Positions 1 through 6,202 of a stretch of DNA of 12,682 nt are shown in pieces. Numbering within the stretch: the stretch's first letter is position 1; each line of letters begins with the position of its first letter. A model generated the notes under the pieces. That model worked only from the letters and a program-made list of their open reading frames with translations. It made no database searches and was not told where the DNA came from. Source of the DNA: Acholeplasmataceae bacterium. GTDB taxonomy: Bacteria; Bacillota_I; Bacilli_A; Acholeplasmatales; Acholeplasmataceae. The DNA lies in assembly GCA_028690555.1 (NCBI GenBank), contig JAQVBA010000030.1, positions 1-12,682 of the forward strand. Direction: 5' to 3'. The translations under genes were made by a program, and so were the position numbers.

Positions 1-2
1 GT

Positions 3-47
3 AATCAAAGTTTGAAACAAGTTTTTGAAGAAAGATTACTCAACTAA
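3..47 (+). CDS. Possible C-terminal end of a gene entering from the left edge
   Basis: One plus-strand frame is open from the window edge and ends in TAA at 45-47, reading NQSLKQVFEERLLN. The composition is protein-like, but 14 codons can be open by chance. If real, it is the tail of a gene converging on the minus-strand secretion operon. The product cannot be identified. Confidence 0.2.
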   Translation, partial: NQSLKQVFEERLLN

Positions 48-275
48 TATAATATTCTATCATTGAAATATAATAACATCATTTAAAAATTCATCTATAA
101 GTACCCGATAGTTTCTAAATTATACCAGTATAAAAAAGATACTTATTGATTGATACCGTTTTTAAAAATAATAACTATTATGATGTCAAGATTCTTTAAA
201 TACGTTCTCTTTTTGAGTCGCCGCGTTTCTGTCATGACTTCAAGGAATATTTTTTCAAAATTGAAAAAGAGAGAA
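48..275. other. AT-rich intergenic region
   Basis: This stretch is very AT-rich and I see no credible gene: the plus-strand frame opening at 150 has no ribosome binding site and overlaps the end of the minus-strand gene. It probably holds the 3' end of the secretion operon transcript. GTAATC at 1-6 and GATTAC at 33-38 form a weak inverted pair of doubtful meaning. Confidence 0.4.
245..272 (-). terminator. Probable terminator of the secretion operon
   Basis: Just downstream of the minus-strand stop (276-278) the minus strand reads T-rich tracts (TCTCTTTTTC), and 251-268 is an 18-base inverted repeat, tttttcaa and ttgaaaaa around two bases. T-tracts are the usual archaeal termination signal; the hairpin is AU-only and weak. 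Confidence 0.45.
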
Positions 276-719
276 TTAAAAGAGTTTTGCTTTTGCTTCG
301 GTCATTGCTGCCATATCAGGGACCTTTCCAGCGTAGCAGGTCGTAACCACTTTAGCCGCCTCCGTTAGATATTCCCTGTAATCCTGTATGAGTGCCTTCT
401 GTGTGCTGTCAAGTGTGTTGTAATTGGTGTTTGTGTCCAGCCTCTCCCCCTGAATAAAAGATATTGAACTTTCGCAAGTCTGCTTATAGACTAAAGGACT
501 TTGTTTTCCCTGCTGGTTAACTGCTTCCATGACGGCATTATTTACCAGGTCAGATCTGGCCTGGATATCTTTTGTGAATGGGTCTATTGTTCCCTCTGCA
601 GCTGGAGAAATTACCGGATCCACTCCTGGAGAAGTGGAATAAAGAGCTCCTAAAGCAATAATGGAAAGGATAGCGATAAGAGCCTTTAATTTTGCTGCTT
701 CTGTGATAGTTCCTAACAT
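276..719 (-). CDS. Small membrane-anchored or secreted protein, last gene of the secretion operon
   Basis: A 147-residue protein of unknown family. One hydrophobic segment (about residues 12-28, LKALIAILSIIALGALYS) follows a short polar N-terminus, so it is either a signal peptide or an N-terminal anchor. The rest is polar, rich in Gln, Asn, Thr and Ala, with two cysteines (about residues 82 and 128) that could form a disulfide outside the membrane. The ATG at 719 is preceded by GTGAGGAAGTGAGGAA, a purine-rich binding site overlapping the stop of the preceding gene, which favours this start and coupling. By position it may be a structural or accessory subunit of the VirB-like apparatus, similar in layout to small periplasmic or extracellular T4SS components, but no motif proves this. 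Confidence 0.75.
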   Translation of the reverse strand: MLGTITEAAKLKALIAILSIIALGALYSTSPGVDPVISPAAEGTIDPFTKDIQARSDLVNNAVMEAVNQQGKQSPLVYKQTCESSISFIQGERLDTNTNYNTLDSTQKALIQDYREYLTEAAKVVTTCYAGKVPDMAAMTEAKAKLF

Positions 720-723
720 TTCC

Positions 724-1236
724 TCACTTCCTCACAAAGATTTTAACGTATTTATTTTTTTTAGTTGTCCATATATCGCCGTTTTTTTGTACCTTCAAAG
801 GGTCGCCCGCTTGTTCTTTTACTCGGGATTTTCTAACCTCCGAGAATATGGATTTAGGGAGCAGTAAATAAGATTTGCACTTTTCCGGTTCAATGTCGAT
901 ATCTGAGACAAAAACCCGGATATTCACATTATAATATTTTTCCCCGGCGTGAACTCTTCCTCTTGAATCCGTTTTTCGTTTTATATCAAGTAGTTCCCAT
1001 AATTTAGTATCAAGGTACTCGCCGCCGTTTTCCTCTGCGTTCATACCATTACAAATGTTTGACATATTTATATACTTAACTGAGTTCCCACAATCCATAC
1101 AGCCGACTAAAGGGAGGCAAGCAGGCTCCGATGGGCCGGCAACATGGAGCCCGAAGGGAGCCATAGATAAGGCCCGGTTATTATACCGGACCGTCTGGAA
1201 TGAACTTATTATAGTTAGTGACAGTGGCGCTGACAT
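724..1236 (-). CDS. Hypothetical 170-residue protein of the secretion operon
   Basis: I do not recognise the family. The ATG at 1236 abuts the TAA of the ATPase gene and is preceded on the minus strand by GGAGGTGG, a strong Shine-Dalgarno sequence about seven bases away, so translation from here is well supported. Residues 40-62 contain four cysteines, including CMDC (46-49), a possible but incomplete metal site. The C-terminal half (from about residue 65) is a basic, beta-rich stretch (YYNVNIRVFVSDIDIEP, later KKNKYVKIFVRK) that could be a small nucleic-acid-binding or beta-barrel domain; this is speculation. Residues about 14-50 are encoded by a GC-rich, hairpin-rich patch unlike the rest. 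A TATA-like box at 1066-1075 lies 26 bases before the in-frame ATG at 1044, so a shorter leaderless form of 106 residues is an alternative. Confidence 0.65.
   Translation of the reverse strand: MSAPLSLTIISSFQTVRYNNRALSMAPFGLHVAGPSEPACLPLVGCMDCGNSVKYINMSNICNGMNAEENGGEYLDTKLWELLDIKRKTDSRGRVHAGEKYYNVNIRVFVSDIDIEPEKCKSYLLLPKSIFSEVRKSRVKEQAGDPLKVQKNGDIWTTKKNKYVKIFVRK
1066..1075 (-). promoter_or_regulatory. Possible internal TATA box
   Basis: The minus strand reads GTATATAAAT here, a good archaeal TATA box. The in-frame ATG at 1044-1042 lies at the distance expected for the transcription start, which would give a leaderless mRNA for the C-terminal 106 residues of the hypothetical protein. It lies inside a coding region, so chance occurrence is possible. 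Confidence 0.3.
1124..1192 (-). other. GC-rich structured patch inside the hypothetical gene
   Basis: Three overlapping pairings are visible. 1171-1192 forms an 8-bp stem (minus strand GGTCCGGT pairing with AACCGGGCC-side bases, one G-T pair) with a six-base loop. GGCTCC at 1124-1129 can pair with GGAGCC at 1146-1151 or, alternatively, with the GGAGCC at 1157-1162. The patch is clearly more GC-rich than its flanks. It could be an attenuator-like RNA structure, or an in-frame inserted sequence; no function is shown. Confidence 0.35.
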
Positions 1237-3936
1237 TTAAGCCACCTCCGCGCCCTGCTCGCCTGGCTGAGGCACTAAACCACATGATTTCTGTGCTTTC
1301 ATGGTTTCGATGAACTGCCCAACTGCTGCGCCTCTCGTCAAAACGTAATCATTACCGACAGCCTCGATTAAATGAGGGACATACTCTTTTTTTCCAATAA
1401 AAACAATCTCGTCAAAGCAGCACGCGCCGCACGCGTCGGTCATCAATTTGAGCGCATCCCTTTTATTTTGCAGGTCTTTAAGTGAATGTTTGCACTTTTT
1501 TGTTTCATATTCCGAAGCTATTGTAAATTTAGAACCGTTGGGTAGTGGGTAGACTGCGACAACGTCCGGTAATTGATCTTTTCCGTAATTGTTATCTACC
1601 GTTACCGTTTCCGCGCCGTGTAAATAATGCTCGCCTGCGAGAAGCGCGTTCATGAAATAATGTTCGGTTGTCTGCCCTTTTATATAGCCGTCTTCACCTA
1701 TCAGGGATTTTTTGTAGAAAATTACAGTATTAACGCCCGTGTATGGGTTTCTTACGGTTTCTTTTTCATATCCGTTAGGATAATCATTGATTTTCATGTC
1801 CTTGTTATACCATGTTTTGCAGGTAATTTTAAGATCATGTTCAATCTGTGCAACCACAGGATTAAGCACAATTTCACCACGCGCCGGGTCGGTTTCTTCT
1901 TCGTCTTCTCCTTCAATTTCTTGACCGAATATAGTTTTATTCATCTCTTTGGCTAATGGTCCTTTGTTGAGAATCGCGCCCCTCTCGAAGTCGTCCAGGT
2001 CGTTGTAATAGGGTATTTTGTGGCCACCTATGATAATAAGCCCGTGCCCTTTACCTGGTGTTGTCAAGATAGAAACGTCCTGGTCAGTAAGCTTAAATTC
2101 GTCTTTGATAGGTCCTACGTTGTCGGGTCGCATGTTTCCGAGAAGCAGTATGTAAGCAGTGTTTGCTTTTAACATGTCGAGCATGTCCCGAGGGTAGCCT
2201 GCAAGGTCCTGAGATACAACTTTTGTGTATAATCCCCAGCTTCTCCCCTGCCGGAAGAACTTTTCAATACTGCCTTTCATCGTTTTGTTTTTAACCAGGT
2301 CCGCGCCTTCATCTAAAGTGAGCAGCGTTTTAACCTGTGGAGCCCCGGGCTTTGAGTGTGCAAGCTTTGTAAATACGACTGACATAATCATGAGGGTTAG
2401 CGCTTCTTGCACGTTGGGAACGCTTGTAAGTGCTGACAGGTCAGCCATAATATACGGGTTGCTTAGGTCAAGGACATTATTATTGACCAGGTAGCCTAAC
2501 GGCCCGTTAACCGTCAACATTGCAGTATTGTTGTAAAGTGCTTCAATTGGTCCACTCATCTTTTTGTGCTTGTCGTCATTCAGCCAGGTTTCAAGTTTGT
2601 TTCTCAAGTCTGTGAAGTTTGGCCAGAAATACCCATCACTCCACCGGTTTACATTTTCCTGAATTATTACTCCCTTCTCATCAATTACATGGAATTCAGT
2701 GTATAGCTCACTAAGCGCCTGTGTGAGCCAGTTTTTCTGCTGGTCTGTGTACCCACTACCAATTAACAGCCCGATGCTCTCCAACAGCATTGTAAAATGA
2801 GCAAGATAGGCATCCTGGTAACCCTCTTCTGATGTATCCATTGTTGAGGTATCAAAAAATACCTGGAATAGGTTAGGATTTTGCCCCTTAAACCCTATCT
2901 TCCAGAGCATCCCGTTCAGAACCTTACAAACCCTTAGATGGTCCGTAAGCCCGTCTTTTTTTGGCACAAGGTGTATAACATGGTCACCGTCAAGAAACGC
3001 CCTGATATTGTCTTTCAGGAGGTCTACAGACTTTCCCGATCCACTAACCCCAAATTCTAAAGCATTTGCATTAGTGGTGTTTTTGTCGTCAAAATCGAAG
3101 TATACCGGGTTTCCTGTCCGGGTATTCATCCCGAGCATGCGCCCTTTCATCGAAAGAGTAGGTTCAGGACTTCGGAGCAGTGAAGTTTTCGCACAAAGCC
3201 CCACTGTAACCGATTTCTTAAACAGGTTCTCCCATATGTACGGGTTTGGCTGCATTGATTTGAATGTTTCCGCCATTCCGTACTGTGGTATTTCATGCTG
3301 AATACTTTTAGAATCACATACCGTTTCAATGGATTTGATGGTCTTGTCAACTTCTTTCTTCGTGACACCCTGAACAGCTACCAAAAGCACATGATGAAAA
3401 AGTTTAGTAGTCCCATGATAAAGCTGTTTTTGATATTCATATATTCCTTCTGCTGCCAGGTCGTTTATTACATCGTGTTGATGTAGAAGCTTATCACTGT
3501 CTTCCTGGATAACATTTGATATTTTTATGTTTCTTCTCGCTGTCTCGAGTGCTGAATTTTCGCTTAGTGGGTCAAGAGGGTATATTATCTGACATAGCTC
3601 TATACAGGTTTCTTTTTTTGTAGCTATATCAAAAACCTCATCCATGAAACGCTGGTCTAATTCTGTTGGGTAGTCCTGTCGGTCTCCGTATTTTGGGGAT
3701 ATCCGCCCGATAACCATACATTTGATGAAAGTGCCGTTTGTTTCAATCCAAAGCCCGTCTTTAGTGGGTTTAAATGACAGTGGAAGAGCTGCGTCTATTG
3801 TGTCCTTCAGCATTTTATCATGTTTGCGTTTCTCTTCTGCTTCTGCTTCGAATTTCTTATCTTGCTTGTTTTTCAATACTGAATTCACAAAGCCTCCGGT
3901 TATTGAATTTCTAGCTAGATAATCAACAAATACCAT
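1237..3936 (-). CDS. virB4: VirB4-like secretion ATPase with C-terminal PD-(D/E)XK-like domain
   Basis: An 899-residue cytoplasmic ATPase expected to power assembly of, or transport through, a type IV secretion-like channel. I chose the ATG at 3936 because GAGGGGATGG precedes it and the previous gene stops two bases upstream; a frame extension to 3984 lacks this. Residues about 60-240 resemble the VirB4/TrbE N-terminal domain. The P-loop GVSGSGKS lies at about 296-303, Walker B LLTLDEGADL at about 538-547, and the SQDLAGY motif typical of VirB4/TraC at about 575-581. After an acidic linker (EGEDEEETDP, about 675-684) the protein continues for some 215 residues. There LPDVVAV (Asp about 791) followed by ASEYETK (Glu about 811, Lys about 813) fits a PD-(D/E)XK nuclease core. 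That tail is unusual for VirB4; the ATPase call is firm, the nuclease call is inference. Confidence 0.9.
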   Translation of the reverse strand: MVFVDYLARNSITGGFVNSVLKNKQDKKFEAEAEEKRKHDKMLKDTIDAALPLSFKPTKDGLWIETNGTFIKCMVIGRISPKYGDRQDYPTELDQRFMDEVFDIATKKETCIELCQIIYPLDPLSENSALETARRNIKISNVIQEDSDKLLHQHDVINDLAAEGIYEYQKQLYHGTTKLFHHVLLVAVQGVTKKEVDKTIKSIETVCDSKSIQHEIPQYGMAETFKSMQPNPYIWENLFKKSVTVGLCAKTSLLRSPEPTLSMKGRMLGMNTRTGNPVYFDFDDKNTTNANALEFGVSGSGKSVDLLKDNIRAFLDGDHVIHLVPKKDGLTDHLRVCKVLNGMLWKIGFKGQNPNLFQVFFDTSTMDTSEEGYQDAYLAHFTMLLESIGLLIGSGYTDQQKNWLTQALSELYTEFHVIDEKGVIIQENVNRWSDGYFWPNFTDLRNKLETWLNDDKHKKMSGPIEALYNNTAMLTVNGPLGYLVNNNVLDLSNPYIMADLSALTSVPNVQEALTLMIMSVVFTKLAHSKPGAPQVKTLLTLDEGADLVKNKTMKGSIEKFFRQGRSWGLYTKVVSQDLAGYPRDMLDMLKANTAYILLLGNMRPDNVGPIKDEFKLTDQDVSILTTPGKGHGLIIIGGHKIPYYNDLDDFERGAILNKGPLAKEMNKTIFGQEIEGEDEEETDPARGEIVLNPVVAQIEHDLKITCKTWYNKDMKINDYPNGYEKETVRNPYTGVNTVIFYKKSLIGEDGYIKGQTTEHYFMNALLAGEHYLHGAETVTVDNNYGKDQLPDVVAVYPLPNGSKFTIASEYETKKCKHSLKDLQNKRDALKLMTDACGACCFDEIVFIGKKEYVPHLIEAVGNDYVLTRGAAVGQFIETMKAQKSCGLVPQPGEQGAEVA

Positions 3937-3938
3937 TT

Positions 3939-4802
3939 TTAAACCATCCCCTCTAAACTGTTCATGTTGCTCATTTGAGCGCAAATAATAGCATATTCTG
4001 TCGGATCAGTTACCGGTTTAACATTAATACCGTGAATCTCAAGAGCTCCGCCGTATCGTTCCCGGACTTCGTCTATTGCGTTGTTGCCTTCATCGTCGTT
4101 AGGGATGTAATCAAGCCCCAAAAAAATAACATGCATCCACCCGACACGGTTTTTAATTTCATCGAAATATCTTTTTTTTGCACTGTAACCATTTCTTACA
4201 ACTAAAGGCAAGTTCTTGTTTTGCAGCTTCTTTTCATAGACTGCGCCCAGGTTAACCAGGTGCTTACTCTGTGCTGTGGTTGTTTTATGGAGGCATTTGT
4301 AAGGGATCGTCTTAAACAGCTTCTCCATCCCGTTATAATATGCATCCGGATCGTTTGCGTCTGAAGGTGTGACCAGCCAGCACATCCCACGATTACAGTA
4401 ATTATTTTCGTATACCTTCATTTTCTTGAATTTAAAACGCCCTTCTGTGTCTACTCTTTCAAGGCCAGTCCATGCAATGCCCTTTTCAATTGTGTTCTTA
4501 GGGTTGAATTTGTAAATTTCATTCTTTTTTACAAGATTTTTAACCTTAAACGCGCCTTTCGTTTCCGTTTCATATATTGCGTTTCCGGATCGAGCACATT
4601 TATACACAATTCCGACAATTAGAAACATTGAAGCAAGACAGCCCACTACTAAAGGTGTGTTATGTGGGTCTTTACTCAGGATTGAAAACAACATTACAAT
4701 TGAAGTTCCTGATATCAGGAAGATAGCAATCTGCTTTTTTCCGTATTTTGCTGTTACTGGAGTGTCGATCTTGACTAAAGAATTAGGTGTGTTGTCTGCC
4801 AT
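3939..4802 (-). CDS. VirB3/PrgI-like membrane protein with cytoplasmic domain
   Basis: A 287-residue protein translated immediately before the VirB4-like ATPase, the usual VirB3-VirB4 gene order. The ATG at 4802 overlaps the upstream stop (TAATG), so it is preferred over a frame extension to 4910 that would run deep into the previous gene. Two adjacent hydrophobic segments (about residues 24-43 and 50-67) form a helical hairpin typical of VirB3/PrgI inner-membrane proteins. The remaining 200 or so residues are soluble; the end (RYFDEIKNR... then a spaced YGGALEIHGINVKPV) resembles in pattern the N-terminal domain of VirB4 proteins, which are sometimes fused to VirB3. I infer a VirB4-docking subunit. 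Family similarity is from pattern and context, not a clear motif. Confidence 0.75.
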   Translation of the reverse strand: MADNTPNSLVKIDTPVTAKYGKKQIAIFLISGTSIVMLFSILSKDPHNTPLVVGCLASMFLIVGIVYKCARSGNAIYETETKGAFKVKNLVKKNEIYKFNPKNTIEKGIAWTGLERVDTEGRFKFKKMKVYENNYCNRGMCWLVTPSDANDPDAYYNGMEKLFKTIPYKCLHKTTTAQSKHLVNLGAVYEKKLQNKNLPLVVRNGYSAKKRYFDEIKNRVGWMHVIFLGLDYIPNDDEGNNAIDEVRERYGGALEIHGINVKPVTDPTEYAIICAQMSNMNSLEGMV

Positions 4803-5758
4803 TATACATACCTCATAATCCTGATTGCTGTCTTTAATGTCGTTGGCGAAAGGAGTTTCCAGAGAATCGGCCATGTAAAGAAGAGGATTTCTAGGAAAAC
4901 AACTGTACAAAACATCCCTAAGTAAACGAAAGAAACGCTATACCATGCGAGTTCCTGAGAAGTCGTATAAGATACAACTATACAGCATGTCCAAATGATA
5001 GCGAACTGTGAAAGAATTAAAACAATTTGCTGAGTGGTTACAAGAATTGCAGCCCATCGGACTTTTTTAAATGCAAACCCGAGCCCGTACATAATCCACA
5101 CATGAGCGCTAATAATGATCATCACAAGCCGGATAGCGAAGAAGATAATAGAAAAGAGCCAGAGTAACCCCATAACGATATACAGCCCTATACTATCACT
5201 TGAAAAAGCCACCTGGTCAAGCACAGAAAGCATTTGTCCCTCTACCAGGAAGTTATTAATTTTGAGTGTACCAAAAAACAGCGCCGGACCTAAAAGGAGC
5301 CAGCCACATGTATTAATGAAGTATTTTGCCATGTCCGAAGCTGCAACATAACCATAAGTTCCTGTAAAGTCCTGCATGAGCTCCGCTGAGTCTTCCGGGC
5401 TGATAGATTGATAGATCAAGAATAACGCAAGGATACCAGCAAAAAGCAGGATAGCATAAATGTAAATGTCTCTCATTGTCTCTAACCGGGCCATCATAGC
5501 CGGGTCTCTAATAGGATCAATTGTGTGAGCAGCTACCGCGAAAACTGCAACCTGCGAGTTATCCGTTTCATTGCTGCTCAGTTCCCCCAGCTGCAGCCCG
5601 CCAACACCTGCAAAAAGATCATTTACATTATCTACTATCGTTTTTTCCAGCCCGTCCTTAATCATTTGTGCGCCCGCTGACATACTCTCGTTGTCTGCTG
5701 CACTTGCTACACCTGGAAGCAAAATTAAAAAAATAAAAATGATTAGTGCGAGTTTCAC
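4802..5758 (-). CDS. VirB6/TrbL-like polytopic membrane protein
   Basis: A 318-residue integral membrane protein. The N-terminus is a clear signal peptide (residues 1-21, cleavage likely after VASA), followed by about 75 polar, probably extracellular residues. Hydrophobic segments lie at about 98-117, 148-166, 190-216, 235-263 and 273-298, giving five helices. The start is a GTG at 5758, supported by GAGGGGG five bases upstream, which overlaps the stop of the preceding gene. Size, topology and position beside VirB2-, VirB3- and VirB4-like genes suit a VirB6/TrbL channel subunit; these families are poorly conserved, so the assignment rests on architecture and neighbours. It overlaps the next gene as TAATG, implying coupled translation and stoichiometric synthesis. 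Confidence 0.8.
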   Translation of the reverse strand: MKLALIIFIFLILLPGVASAADNESMSAGAQMIKDGLEKTIVDNVNDLFAGVGGLQLGELSSNETDNSQVAVFAVAAHTIDPIRDPAMMARLETMRDIYIYAILLFAGILALFLIYQSISPEDSAELMQDFTGTYGYVAASDMAKYFINTCGWLLLGPALFFGTLKINNFLVEGQMLSVLDQVAFSSDSIGLYIVMGLLWLFSIIFFAIRLVMIIISAHVWIMYGLGFAFKKVRWAAILVTTQQIVLILSQFAIIWTCCIVVSYTTSQELAWYSVSFVYLGMFCTVVFLEILFFTWPILWKLLSPTTLKTAIRIMRYV

Positions 5759-5767
5759 AGAACCCCC

Positions 5768-6124
5768 TCACCAGTCGGAAATTAACCTGATAAAAGAGGA
5801 TCCCACTTTCAGCATGAGCACAATTAAGATAATTGCAAAAAATGCTTTTCTTGTTCTGAGTTCGTTCTCTACAGAATCCCAGCCGCCCGTATAATATTTT
5901 ATAGCCAGTATTCCAAGCGCAAGAACAGCCATGTAAGGAACCAATGCGTAAACAGTATCTAATATCCATTGCAGTTTATCAACGTAAGGAAGTTCTGCAA
6001 GGTTTTCCATGCCTTTTTTTGCATCGGGTGTTAATGATATGCTTTCGTTACCCGCTGCAACCGCTTTACCAATTGTCCCGGCAAGTGTAGCACCTACCAC
6101 CAATACTTTAGTTTTGAGATACAT
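5768..6124 (-). CDS. VirB2-like small membrane protein, first gene of the operon
   Basis: A 118-residue protein with a probable signal peptide (residues 1-24, ending KAVAA), a short polar stretch, and two hydrophobic helices (about 56-78 and 92-113) separated by a small charged loop (GWDSVENELRTRK). Signal peptide plus two helices is the architecture of VirB2/TrbC pilins and related channel proteins, although mature pilins are usually shorter. It is the first gene behind the promoter at 6164-6180 and stops nine bases before the next gene. An upstream ATG at 6133 is out of frame and closes after 12 codons. I infer a pilin-like or pore subunit, abundant relative to the others because it is promoter-proximal. 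Confidence 0.75.
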   Translation of the reverse strand: MYLKTKVLVVGATLAGTIGKAVAAGNESISLTPDAKKGMENLAELPYVDKLQWILDTVYALVPYMAVLALGILAIKYYTGGWDSVENELRTRKAFFAIILIVLMLKVGSSFIRLISDW

Positions 6125-6163
6125 ATAAACATAATACGGCTCTCTGAGTATTTAAGCTTTGTT

Positions 6164-6180
6164 AGATTTATATACATAAT
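6164..6180 (-). promoter_or_regulatory. TATA promoter of the secretion operon
   Basis: The minus strand reads TATATAAA at 6174-6167, about 43 bases before the ATG at 6124, so a short leader of roughly 15-20 bases is expected. The stretch from the TATA box to the start codon closely matches that of the beta-helix gene (8083-8140): shared elements are ATATAAA, TA(A/G)CAAAG, TTAAAT and CGT(A/G)TTATGTTTAT. Confidence 0.7.
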
Positions 6181-6184
6181 ACTA

Positions 6185-6202
6185 GAAAAAGTCGAAAAAA
6201 AA
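6185..6202 (-). terminator. T-tract terminator after the beta-helix gene
   Basis: Directly after the TAA at 6205-6203 the minus strand reads TTTTTTTTCGACTTTTTC, two T-tracts typical of archaeal intrinsic termination. It separates the beta-helix transcript from the next promoter, which begins only a few bases further on, though read-through is possible. Confidence 0.65.

Noticed and set aside
1627..1956. Plus-strand open frames inside the ATPase and beta-helix genes
   Set aside because: They lie antisense to strongly supported proteins, lack ribosome binding sites and have shadow-like composition.
3937..3984. Longer N-terminus for the VirB4-like protein
   Set aside because: It would overlap the upstream gene by 46 bases, while the ATG at 3936 has a good ribosome binding site and a two-base gap.
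4803..4910. Longer N-terminus for the VirB3-like protein
   Set aside because: The TAATG overlap at 4802 and the natural MADNTPN start make the extension a shadow of the VirB6-like gene.
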